The notes under the pieces are model-generated. The model was not told the DNA's origin and searched no databases. It saw nothing but the letters and a program-made list of their open reading frames with translations. From positions 1-26,982 of the forward strand of contig JBCDCZ010000024.1 in assembly GCA_039180865.1 (NCBI GenBank): a stretch of DNA of 26,982 nucleotides, written 5' to 3'. Made by a program: the position numbers and the translations under genes. Position 1 is the stretch's first letter. Each line of letters opens with the position of its first letter. Shown here in pieces: positions 8,556-16,447 of the stretch. This stretch comes from JBCDCU01 sp039180865. GTDB lineage: Bacteria; Pseudomonadota; Alphaproteobacteria; Rhizobiales; JACESI01.

Positions 8556-11128
8556 TGGGATGGAAGCCAGAGGATGATGCTAGCCAGACGCAGGACCCTC
8601 TTCTGGCACCCGAGGACAAGATCGCAGCGGAGGCCGTTGAAGGATCGGGCGATGGCCACCAAAAGAACAAATCCGAAGCGCCATCGGAAGCTGTAACGTC
8701 GGATCCGTCTGGTTCAGGTTATGGTGAGGAACGCGGAAAATCTAACGACGGAGTTGATCAACGTGAGTCATCCTTAGACAGCCCGCCACCTCTGCCGCTA
8801 CCCGGAACGATGCCCCAGGACACGAAGTCCAAGCTCAATCTCATAGAAAAATTACACAAGGAGTTCGCGCGCAACGCATCCAAGTCAAAATTACCGCATG
8901 ATCGCCTTGTGGAATTCGATGATGACCCGGCCTTGGAAACCGATTCGGCGAAGACCGGCTTTGAGACGCGGAGCGCTGGCAGCACGAGTGGTACCAATAG
9001 TGAGGTGGAGGTTTCAGCAGCCCTCCATAGGCACGACCAGAACGCGCGTACCCCTTACGAAAGATGCCTGCGCGCCATACTTGCCGAAATGAAATGGCCT
9101 GGGGAAGAGCGCCATATCATGCAGGCGATGCCGCATTTCAGGAAATTCAATGACCTTCCGACATTTAGGGGCACAGTGCACCATCTCGGATTCCTGACGC
9201 AAACTGTCAAAATCAAAGGCAATCTGCTTCCGAACCGTTTGCCGTGCCTTATTATCGATGACGAACGGCTGCCATCGGTTGCGCTTAAGCTTTCTTCGAA
9301 CGGCAAGCTTCTGATCTACGACGGCGCGACAGGTCGGGTGAGCGAAGCGGATCATCTGGACAGAAGCTTCAAGCTCTGTGTATTCGAAAAACCGGACACG
9401 AGCATTTACGAAGGGCGAAACCGCAAGATCAGCTGGTTTTATGACGGTTTTCGCAAGTTCGGCGGCAAACTGCTGACCGTGATCTGTCTCACTTTCATTG
9501 CAAATCTGTTGGCACTGGCGACGCCGATTTTCACGATGAATGTCTATAATTTCGTCATCGGGTCAAAGTCTTACGACACGCTGAAACTGTTTTTAGCGGC
9601 GATGGTGCTCACGCTGGCACTTGAACTTTATCTCCGGCTTGTGCGCTCCAGACTGATCGCCTATGTCGGGGCGCGGTTCAACACGCAGCTTTTGATCGAA
9701 GGATTCAAACGCATTCTGGGTTTGCCGATAAACATGACCGAGAGTGCCTCGATCAGTCAGCAGATTGTGCGCTTGCGGCAGTTTGAAAACGTTCAAACCT
9801 TTTTCACCGGTCACCTCGTGAGCGCAGTCCTCGATCTGCCCTTTACGATTGTCTTTGTTATAGCAATCTCGCTCATTCATCCGTTGTTGGCTATCATTCC
9901 GCTAGGGCTTGCGGTGGCTTTCGCTATTCTGGGCGCAATCTCCATGCCGATCACGCGACGAAATGTTCTGAACACCGGGCGCGCCAGGCACCTCCACCAA
10001 AACCTGCTCATTGAGACCGTGAATAAGCGGGAAAGCGTTCGGCAATTGCGTGGGGAAGACGTCTGGATCAAACGTTGGAATGAACTCGGTTCCGTGTTCG
10101 GTCATCGGCGTTTCGATGCACAATTCTTTGACACGGTCATGCATACGCTCGCCCAAGCGCTCGTTATGGTGGCTGGCGTACTCACCCTGTGGGTGGGATC
10201 CATTCTGGTCATGCACAACGAACTCTCGATTGGTGCCCTGATCGCAGTGATGATGTTTGTCTGGCGCGTTTTGTCTCCGATCCAGACCGCATTTTTGAGT
10301 ATGAACCGGATCGGGCAATTTGCGGAGACAGCCCGCCAGGCTGATATTCTGATGTCGCTGCCCCTGGAACGCAAAGATACGAAAGCGCCAACCCTTCGGC
10401 GTAATTACGAAGGGAACATTATCTTCCAGGGTGTGAGTTTCCGCTATGGTTCGACGGGCGATCCCGTTTTCCGCGGACTGACAGTTCGGATCAATGCCGG
10501 CGAAGTCGTTGCCATCACCGGAGACGCAGCGAGCGGGAAGTCCAGTTTTTTGAAACTCGTTCTCGGTCTCTATAAACCGCAGACGGGAAATGTCTTCATC
10601 GACCGGCTCAATCTTCAGCAACTCGATATTGAGGAAGTGCGCACGACAATCGGCTATGTCGCCCAGAGGCAAGATTATTTCTACGGAACACTGGCGCAAA
10701 ATATTCGCCTCGCAAGTCCTTCTGCGACCGACCAGGAAATCGAAGAAGCGCTCGCAGATGCAGGAATTTGGCTCCCGCACCGCCAGTTCCCGGATGGAAT
10801 CGAAACCCGTTTAACAGGCAAAAAGCTCGCTGAACTGCCAAACGCTCTTAAGCAATCAATCTCGCTTGCACGGGCTTTCGTGAAGAAGACAAATATCTAT
10901 CTGCTTGATTCTCCAACGGATTATATGGGCTCATTCGAGAAAACTGCTTTGTTCGACAAGATCGATAATTTGCGGGGTAATGCCACGGTTGTCGTCGCAA
11001 CAGACAATGACGAATTGATCGCGAAGGCAGACCGGGTGCTGTTCCTCAAGGGGGGCATCATTGCCTTTAACGACACACCCGATGTGTTCTTGAGGGCAAA
11101 AGCAATGAAGACGGCGCAAACAGCCTAG
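8555..11128 (+). CDS. Type I secretion ABC transporter subunit 2 with C39-like domain (degenerate ATPase domain)
   Basis: The ATG at 8555 shares its A with the upstream TGA and has GAGGTG 5 bases before it; a GTG at 8552 is possible but too close to that site. The protein has 857 residues. Residues 1-160 are polar and low in complexity. Residues 165-285 resemble the C39-like, catalytically dead peptidase domain of HlyB/LapB exporters (TPYERCLRAIL...LPCLIID). The membrane domain spans about 300-600 and the ATPase domain about 620-840. Walker A is canonical (G656-DAASGKS) and a Q-loop Gln is present (GYVAQ). The signature is LPNALKQ (761-767), Walker B ends LLDSP (D785, S786 in place of the catalytic Glu), and the H-loop has TD (D817) instead of TH. 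It is most likely the partner of subunit 1, with the C39-like domain recruiting the RTX substrate. Confidence 0.88.
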   Translation: MGWKPEDDASQTQDPLLAPEDKIAAEAVEGSGDGHQKNKSEAPSEAVTSDPSGSGYGEERGKSNDGVDQRESSLDSPPPLPLPGTMPQDTKSKLNLIEKLHKEFARNASKSKLPHDRLVEFDDDPALETDSAKTGFETRSAGSTSGTNSEVEVSAALHRHDQNARTPYERCLRAILAEMKWPGEERHIMQAMPHFRKFNDLPTFRGTVHHLGFLTQTVKIKGNLLPNRLPCLIIDDERLPSVALKLSSNGKLLIYDGATGRVSEADHLDRSFKLCVFEKPDTSIYEGRNRKISWFYDGFRKFGGKLLTVICLTFIANLLALATPIFTMNVYNFVIGSKSYDTLKLFLAAMVLTLALELYLRLVRSRLIAYVGARFNTQLLIEGFKRILGLPINMTESASISQQIVRLRQFENVQTFFTGHLVSAVLDLPFTIVFVIAISLIHPLLAIIPLGLAVAFAILGAISMPITRRNVLNTGRARHLHQNLLIETVNKRESVRQLRGEDVWIKRWNELGSVFGHRRFDAQFFDTVMHTLAQALVMVAGVLTLWVGSILVMHNELSIGALIAVMMFVWRVLSPIQTAFLSMNRIGQFAETARQADILMSLPLERKDTKAPTLRRNYEGNIIFQGVSFRYGSTGDPVFRGLTVRINAGEVVAITGDAASGKSSFLKLVLGLYKPQTGNVFIDRLNLQQLDIEEVRTTIGYVAQRQDYFYGTLAQNIRLASPSATDQEIEEALADAGIWLPHRQFPDGIETRLTGKKLAELPNALKQSISLARAFVKKTNIYLLDSPTDYMGSFEKTALFDKIDNLRGNATVVVATDNDELIAKADRVLFLKGGIIAFNDTPDVFLRAKAMKTAQTA

Positions 11129-11224
11129 CCGCGATGGTCAGTCGCAAATCCGTGCCCCAATATCCTTAAAAATTAATTCAAATTAAAAGGGTTTGTGTGA
11201 CTTTTGTAATGGTATCTGTAGAGA

Positions 11225-12559
11225 GTGCAAAGAGTGGCGGTCGTAAAAGATCCGTTGAGTGAAGACGATACTCTGTCCCTACCCCTTGAGATCGAGGGCG
11301 GTTATTGGGACGGAACGTTTCGTCGTATCCTATGGATTATCTGTCTTTTCATCATCATCCTTATCATGTTCGCGGCCTATACCCCGGTGCGCGAGGTTGC
11401 ACGTGCACAGGGTGAGATCATCCCGGTCGGTTCCACGATCACAGTCGAACATCTTGAAGGTGGCATTGTCGACGAGGTGCTTGTTTCCGAAGGTGTCAGC
11501 GTGGAAAAAGGGGACACTCTGGTCTTGCTCAGAGAAGAGAGTGGATCAGGTGATTTCAATGAACTGCGCGTCAGACTGGACTTGCTCGAATTACGCCGTT
11601 TGCGGCTCGTGGCCCTCCTTCAAAATCAAGACCCTGACTTCGGTGAACTGGAGGCGAGCTACCCGCAGGATACTCAGGATCAGCGATTGCTCTTTAACAG
11701 CGAAGTCGCGGGTATCGCCGCCGCCGAGCGCGTATTCAACGCCAGGATTAAACAACGCGATGCGGATATTGCCGCGCGTTTCAACGAACTCAATGCGGTC
11801 AATTCACAGATCGCAATTTTCTCCGAGCGCCTGGCATCTCAGAGAAAGCTGCTTCAGCAGGGGTATTCGTCACGCGCAAACCTCCTGCAGGTGAAAAGCC
11901 AGCTCGAAGATGTTCGCGCCGAAGCGGCCCAGTTGAACGGCTCTGTTGAGTCTGCGCGAGCAGGCATCCTCGAAATTGAAAATGAAGCCGTCCAGGCAAA
12001 GAATGCCAAACGTGAAGAATGGTCTGATCAGCTGCTCGCGGCGATCGCTGAAATGGCGGAACTCCGCGAAAGGCTGACGTCGTCACGTGACCGTGTCGAG
12101 CGTCTTGCCATTCAGGCGCCGCGGAGCGGCCGGGTTCAAAGTCTGGCAGCGAAACGGGCCGGGGAGGTGATCCGCCCCGGTGACATCGTTGCTGAAATTG
12201 TCCCGCTTGAAACGTCAGTTGAAGCTGAAGTTCGGATTCTGCCGAAGGATATCGGGCACGTTGCGGTGGGTTTTCCGACCGAAGTTACGATCTCCACATT
12301 TGACCCGGAAATCTTTGGACGTATCGAAGGAACGTTGCGGGAAATCTCCCCGACAACGTTTGAAAGTCAGGATGGCGAGAAATATTATAAGGGACAGATC
12401 AGCTTGACGAAGAACGCCGTCAGCCATGGCGATCGGACTTTCCCATTGTCAGCAGGCATGATCGTGACCGCGAGTGTCACGACCGGGTCGAAGTCGGTTC
12501 TTCATTACTTGTTGAAACCGATTTTACGCTCGTATGATCGAGCCTTCTCGGAGCGATAG
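11225..12559 (+). CDS. HlyD-family membrane fusion (periplasmic adaptor) protein of the type I system
   Basis: The 444-residue protein has one N-terminal membrane helix (about 31-53), a lipoyl/barrel-sandwich half (VEHLEGGIVDEVLVSEGVSV), a long coiled-coil hairpin (about 115-290), the second barrel half, and the family C-terminus (AGMIVTASVTTGSKSV...LLKPI...FSER). HlyD proteins bridge the inner-membrane ABC pair to an outer-membrane TolC channel. It lies 96 bases downstream of ABC subunit 2 in the same direction and is probably the third gene of the operon, although an AT-rich spacer might carry its own promoter. The listed start is GTG at 11225. A GTG at 11234 has a better placed AGAGAG (11220-11225) and may be the true start. 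No TolC gene follows. Confidence 0.92.
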   Translation: MQRVAVVKDPLSEDDTLSLPLEIEGGYWDGTFRRILWIICLFIIILIMFAAYTPVREVARAQGEIIPVGSTITVEHLEGGIVDEVLVSEGVSVEKGDTLVLLREESGSGDFNELRVRLDLLELRRLRLVALLQNQDPDFGELEASYPQDTQDQRLLFNSEVAGIAAAERVFNARIKQRDADIAARFNELNAVNSQIAIFSERLASQRKLLQQGYSSRANLLQVKSQLEDVRAEAAQLNGSVESARAGILEIENEAVQAKNAKREEWSDQLLAAIAEMAELRERLTSSRDRVERLAIQAPRSGRVQSLAAKRAGEVIRPGDIVAEIVPLETSVEAEVRILPKDIGHVAVGFPTEVTISTFDPEIFGRIEGTLREISPTTFESQDGEKYYKGQISLTKNAVSHGDRTFPLSAGMIVTASVTTGSKSVLHYLLKPILRSYDRAFSER

Positions 12560-12584
12560 ACGTTCGCCTGCGAGGTCATTCCGG

Positions 12585-13691
12585 TTATGTCCCGGTCGAA
12601 CGCAGACCTCCGCCGTTCATTTGCTCCAAACGCATTGCAGTATTGTTCAGGGAACCATGCAGCGCTCGGATGGCGCGTTGAGCGCTTGCGAAAGCCAACA
12701 CTTCATACTGCCCGCAAAGGATCTTCGCTTGAGAAAGTGGAAGGCGCATTCTGCGAAGGCGCAACATAGCGATCTCCTCGAATGCAACATTTGAAAGATC
12801 AATCATCTTGCAGATTTGGGTGAGCTTCGTACCGTTCACCTTGAAGAGCGCGCCGCTCACTATGCCCTCATTGAGTTCGGCAATACCAGCGATGAACTGG
12901 CAAAGGTCCTTAGCCTTGTCCTCCGCACAGAGCATCAAGGTGCATTCGTTGGCCGTTTTCCGTCCTGACAAAACAGCTTCGATGCAGTCTTTGGCAAGGT
13001 TGGAGAATTTCGTTTGCTCACGAGCCAGGATCATTTGCTTCTTACTACGAGGCGCGAGCGTAACATTTTGAGTTGTCTCGATCGTGCCCCTCAGGCGAAC
13101 GGTAAGGGGCATGCTCAGGTGGGCCATCAGCGAGATGGCCACTTCGACAGGCATGTCGCCACGATAACTCAGCGCTTCGCAAAGCAGAGATTCCTGCGTG
13201 GCCTTCTCAGCAAGGATACTAAAGCCGTTCACGGAAAAACGGGCCCCCATGTTTTTCGCGAGCGTTATAAGATGAACATCGTTTCCGTATTCAATGAGGC
13301 TGTCGGTGACGAACGGATTAATGTTGTCCCGCTTCGCAATCGACAGTCTGTGTTCGTCCGAGTTTGTCTTGATGACATAAACAAGGTCATCATCCGAAAG
13401 CAGTTGCGAATTCTGCAGAACCGGATCGGCGACCCCGTAACTATCAACGGCCAGTTGACTGATCAAGTTGACCGATGTGTTTGGGAGGATCGCGAAGACG
13501 CGGGCAGCTTTTACCTTTGTCTGCTCCTGGGAGGAGTTCATCGTCTCTTCCGCGATGCGCGACATCAGGAGCATCTGGTCGTCATTCATCGCAGCGCCGC
13601 ATTCGCTGCACACGTCTGCAACGAAGCTTAGTATACGATCCCGTTTCTTGGGAGTCGCTTTGGCCAGTATTCTCTTAAGGGACTTGGTCAT
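12585..13691 (-). CDS. DUF2336 family protein
   Basis: A 368-residue cytosolic protein, helical by composition, without signal peptide or membrane segment. The stretch LAVDSYGVADPVLQNSQLLS, the DDDLVYVIKTNSDEHRLSIAKRDNI segment and the following LIEYGNDVHLITLAKN fit the DUF2336 family, which is widespread in alphaproteobacteria and made of HEAT-like repeats. The family has no established function that I can state with confidence. It converges on the hlyD-like gene with only 25 bases between the stops, and no intrinsic terminator is visible between them. It lies at the end of the secretion locus, but a shared role is not shown by the sequence. Confidence 0.8.
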   Translation of the reverse strand: MTKSLKRILAKATPKKRDRILSFVADVCSECGAAMNDDQMLLMSRIAEETMNSSQEQTKVKAARVFAILPNTSVNLISQLAVDSYGVADPVLQNSQLLSDDDLVYVIKTNSDEHRLSIAKRDNINPFVTDSLIEYGNDVHLITLAKNMGARFSVNGFSILAEKATQESLLCEALSYRGDMPVEVAISLMAHLSMPLTVRLRGTIETTQNVTLAPRSKKQMILAREQTKFSNLAKDCIEAVLSGRKTANECTLMLCAEDKAKDLCQFIAGIAELNEGIVSGALFKVNGTKLTQICKMIDLSNVAFEEIAMLRLRRMRLPLSQAKILCGQYEVLAFASAQRAIRALHGSLNNTAMRLEQMNGGGLRSTGT

Positions 13692-14269
13692 TATCTCGCT
13701 GCCTTCGCGCGCAAAGTGCGGCCAATTCCTAAAAAAATTTTGAAGTGAAATGCGTAGTTTTATTGTGTTCCGTTATACATCAGGTTTACTTTTCGACTGA
13801 TTAGTCTTGAAATCCATTCAAGCCATTGAAAAATATAGATATTTCTTGTTTGTTTTTTGTTAACCTGAGTTCTTAATTCGTTGTTTTATGAGCGCCCGCA
13901 CAGCAATTAGTTCGGTATCCATTGGTCTTGAAAACACTTGACTTAAATTGCTTTCCAGACGGTTTTCCACCGACCCTGTTAAGAACGCGTGGATAGTTGC
14001 TTAAACTGCCCTCAGAGAGGAATTTTCGCTTGGCGAACGTAAGTCAGGTTTTTTATGCTAAGGACAATCCCGCATGGGAAGATGGCCTTGCGAGACTGGG
14101 TGAGGTGACACGGGGATATCTCGTGTTGCAAGGCCAAACGGTGCCTGAGAGCGGTGGTGATACCACCACTCGGCACCGTGATCAGGTGGCAATAAAACCA
14201 GATTGCCCCGTCGCAATTCTCACCGGCAGTGAACGGCCAGACGGGTCTTTGTTCGTAGCGACTGGATTG
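13692..14269. other. 578-base gap without a confident gene
   Basis: Between DUF2336 and the end of mutB the sequence is noticeably AT-rich from about 13720 to 13990. It contains two small perfect dyads: CTTGAA-N5-TTCAAG (13806-13822) and AAATAT-AG-ATATTT (13831-13844). They lie about 115-155 bases upstream of the DUF2336 start and may belong to its promoter region. A strong imperfect hairpin follows at 14138-14179. Only one doubtful small ORF is present. Confidence 0.7.
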
Positions 14270-14350
14270 CTAGCTGACTTTGTCTCGCTCCAGATAGTGC
14301 ACGAGCGGTTTTTGATGATAGCCGCGCCGCTCGTTCAGGTCTCCGACTAA
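14030..14350 (+). CDS. Doubtful small ORF, hypothetical
   Basis: From a TTG at 14030 (AGAGG 9 bases upstream) the frame encodes 106 residues; the frame is also open from a TTG at 13997. I recognise no family. Against it: the last 27 codons are antisense to the conserved end of mutB, a strong inverted repeat lies in its middle, and it has a rare start codon. In its favour: the Shine-Dalgarno spacing is good and the composition is not obviously non-coding. It is listed only because the gap holds nothing better. Confidence 0.2.
   Translation: MANVSQVFYAKDNPAWEDGLARLGEVTRGYLVLQGQTVPESGGDTTTRHRDQVAIKPDCPVAILTGSERPDGSLFVATGLLADFVSLQIVHERFLMIAAPLVQVSD
14138..14179. repeat. Strong imperfect inverted repeat (hairpin)
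   Basis: The outer arms ACGGTGCC (14138-14145) and GGCACCGT (14172-14179) are perfect complements. The inner arms GGTGGT and ACCACC flank a 3-base GAT loop, and a GAG/CTC pair can form between the two stems. No T-run follows on either strand, so it does not look like a standard intrinsic terminator. It lies about 90 bases downstream of the leftward mutB stop and could act in mutB mRNA 3'-end formation. Confidence 0.55.
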
Positions 14351-16447
14351 TTTTTCCGCGGCTTCGGAAATGACGGTGCCGGGCGGGAAGATTGCATCAG
14401 CACCCTCGGCGATGAGTTCAGCGTAATCCTGCGGTGGAACAACACCACCAACGACGATCATCACGTCGCTGCGTCCGCGGCTTTCCAGCGCTTTTTTGAG
14501 CGCAGGCACAAGCGTCAAATGGCCAGCAGCAAGAGATGACACGCCGACGATGTGAACGTCCTCGGCGACCGCCTGGTCGGCGACTTCTTCGGGCGTTGCG
14601 AAGAGGTCGCCGATGGTGACATCGAACCCGATATCCATAAAGGCGGAGGCAATGACCTTTTGTCCGCGATCGTGACCGTCCTGGCCCATTTTTGCGACCA
14701 AAATCCGGGGCTTTTCGCCGTCATTGTCTTTAAACACATTCACCATCGATGCCACCTGGTCGAGCTGTTCAGGTGAGAGCGCGGCGTTGCGATAAACACC
14801 GCTGATGGCTCTGCTTTGCGCCTTGTGCCGTGTGAATGCCCGCTCCATGGCGTCTGACATCTCACCGACGCTCGCCTTGGCGCGTGCCGCTTCGATGCAG
14901 AGTTTCAAAAGGTTTTCAGATCCTTCAGCGCCTTTGGTGAGGCGTTCCAGGGCCGCGCGGGTTTCATTCTCGTCGCGTTCCGCGCGAAGTGCTTTCAGTT
15001 TGGCGATTTGTTCCGCGCGCACCTTGTTGTTGTCGACTTTGAGAACGTCAATCGCTTCATCGTTCTCGACTTGATACTTGTTGACGCCGACGATCGTCTG
15101 GCCGCCCGTGTCGATACGGGCCTGCGTCCTTGCTGCAGCCTCTTCAATCCGCTGTTTCGGGATGCCAGCCTCAATCGCGCGTGCCATACCGCCGAGACCG
15201 TCAATCTCTTCAATGTGGGCGAGGGCCTTCTCGGCGAGGTCGAAGGTCAGTTTTTCGACAAAGTAAGAACCACCCCACGGATCGATGATCCGTGTGGTTC
15301 CGCTTTCGCGTTGCAGGAAAATCTGCGTGTTGCGGGCAATGCGGGCTGAGTAGTCGGTTGGAAGGGCCAGAGCTTCGTCGAGCGAGTTGGTATGAAGTGA
15401 CTGGGTGCCACCCTGTGTCGCTGCCATGGCTTCGATGGCCGTGCGCCCGACGTTGTTGAAGACGTCCTGCGCGGTAAGTGACCAGCCCGACGTCTGACAA
15501 TGCGTGCGCAGCGAGAGCGACCGCGTTTGTTTGGGCTCGAAGCGCTCGTCAACAAGCTTTGCCCATAAATACCGGGCTGCTCGCATCTTGGCGACTTCCA
15601 TGAAGAAGTTCATGCCGTTTGCCCAGAAGAACGAAAGACGCGGGGCAAAACGATCAACATCGAGGCCCGCTTCGACCCCGGTTTTGATGTATTCCAGTCC
15701 GTCGGCAAGCGTGTAAGCGAGTTCGAGATCGGCCGTCGCACCGGCCTCTTGCATGTGATAGCCGGAAATCGAAATCGAATTGAATTTCGGCATATGCTCC
15801 GATGTATAGGCGAAAATATCGGCAATGATGCGCATCGAAGGTTGCGGCGGGTAGATATAGGTGTTGCGTACCATGAATTCTTTGAGAATGTCGTTCTGGA
15901 TCGTACCAGACAACGCGGCTTGAGAGACGCCTTGTTCCTCGCCTGCAGCAATAAAGAGTGCGAGAACGGGGAGGACGGCTCCATTCATCGTCATCGAGAC
16001 GCTCATTTGGTCGAGCGGAATCCCGTCGAAGAGCTCGCGCATATCAAGAATTGAATCGATAGCGACACCTGCCATTCCGACATCGCCCGCCACTCTTGGA
16101 TGATCTGAATCGTAGCCACGGTGGGTCGCAAGATCGAACGCAATCGAAAGGCCTTTTTGCCCTGCCGCCAGATTGCGCCGGTAAAAGGCATTGGACGCTT
16201 CAGCCGTAGAAAAACCCGCATATTGCCGGATCGTCCAGGGTCGCTGGACATACATTGTCGGATAGGGACCGCGCGTGAAGGGAGCGAGCCCCGGCTTCGT
16301 GTCGATGTCGCCAAGCCCGTCCAGATCCGTGTGATCATAGGCGCTCTTCACGGCAATCCCCTCGGGCGTCATCCACGGGTCGGCCTCATCGAGCGCGTGA
16401 CGCTCTGCCTGCCATGCGACCTTGGTGAAATCCGGAATGGCTGTCAT
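14270..16447 (-). CDS. mutB: Methylmalonyl-CoA mutase, large (catalytic) subunit
   Basis: The 725-residue protein converts (R)-methylmalonyl-CoA to succinyl-CoA with adenosylcobalamin, the last step of propionate and odd-chain/branched-chain catabolism. The N-terminal TIM barrel shows RGPYPTMYVQRPWTIRQYAG and LATHRGYDSDHPRV, which are family hallmarks. The C-terminal cobalamin domain has DGHDRGQKV with the cobalt-ligating His at residue 592, then the SSLAAGH and VVGGVVP motifs. The ATG at 16447 overlaps the mutA stop (ATGA), indicating translational coupling and a heterodimer with MutA. A longer frame extends upstream into mutA but is not supported. The length matches the family, with a short extra C-terminal tail. 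Confidence 0.96.
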   Translation of the reverse strand: MTAIPDFTKVAWQAERHALDEADPWMTPEGIAVKSAYDHTDLDGLGDIDTKPGLAPFTRGPYPTMYVQRPWTIRQYAGFSTAEASNAFYRRNLAAGQKGLSIAFDLATHRGYDSDHPRVAGDVGMAGVAIDSILDMRELFDGIPLDQMSVSMTMNGAVLPVLALFIAAGEEQGVSQAALSGTIQNDILKEFMVRNTYIYPPQPSMRIIADIFAYTSEHMPKFNSISISGYHMQEAGATADLELAYTLADGLEYIKTGVEAGLDVDRFAPRLSFFWANGMNFFMEVAKMRAARYLWAKLVDERFEPKQTRSLSLRTHCQTSGWSLTAQDVFNNVGRTAIEAMAATQGGTQSLHTNSLDEALALPTDYSARIARNTQIFLQRESGTTRIIDPWGGSYFVEKLTFDLAEKALAHIEEIDGLGGMARAIEAGIPKQRIEEAAARTQARIDTGGQTIVGVNKYQVENDEAIDVLKVDNNKVRAEQIAKLKALRAERDENETRAALERLTKGAEGSENLLKLCIEAARAKASVGEMSDAMERAFTRHKAQSRAISGVYRNAALSPEQLDQVASMVNVFKDNDGEKPRILVAKMGQDGHDRGQKVIASAFMDIGFDVTIGDLFATPEEVADQAVAEDVHIVGVSSLAAGHLTLVPALKKALESRGRSDVMIVVGGVVPPQDYAELIAEGADAIFPPGTVISEAAEKLVGDLNERRGYHQKPLVHYLERDKVS

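Noticed and set aside
9902..10780. 292-codon minus-strand frame within ABC subunit 2
   Set aside because: Antisense to a clear ABC transporter membrane and ATPase region, with no coherent domain.
11161..11190. TTAA boxes before the hlyD-like gene as a CtrA site
   Set aside because: The spacings (3, 6 and 13 bases between boxes) do not fit TTAA-N7-TTAA; the stretch is simply AT-rich.
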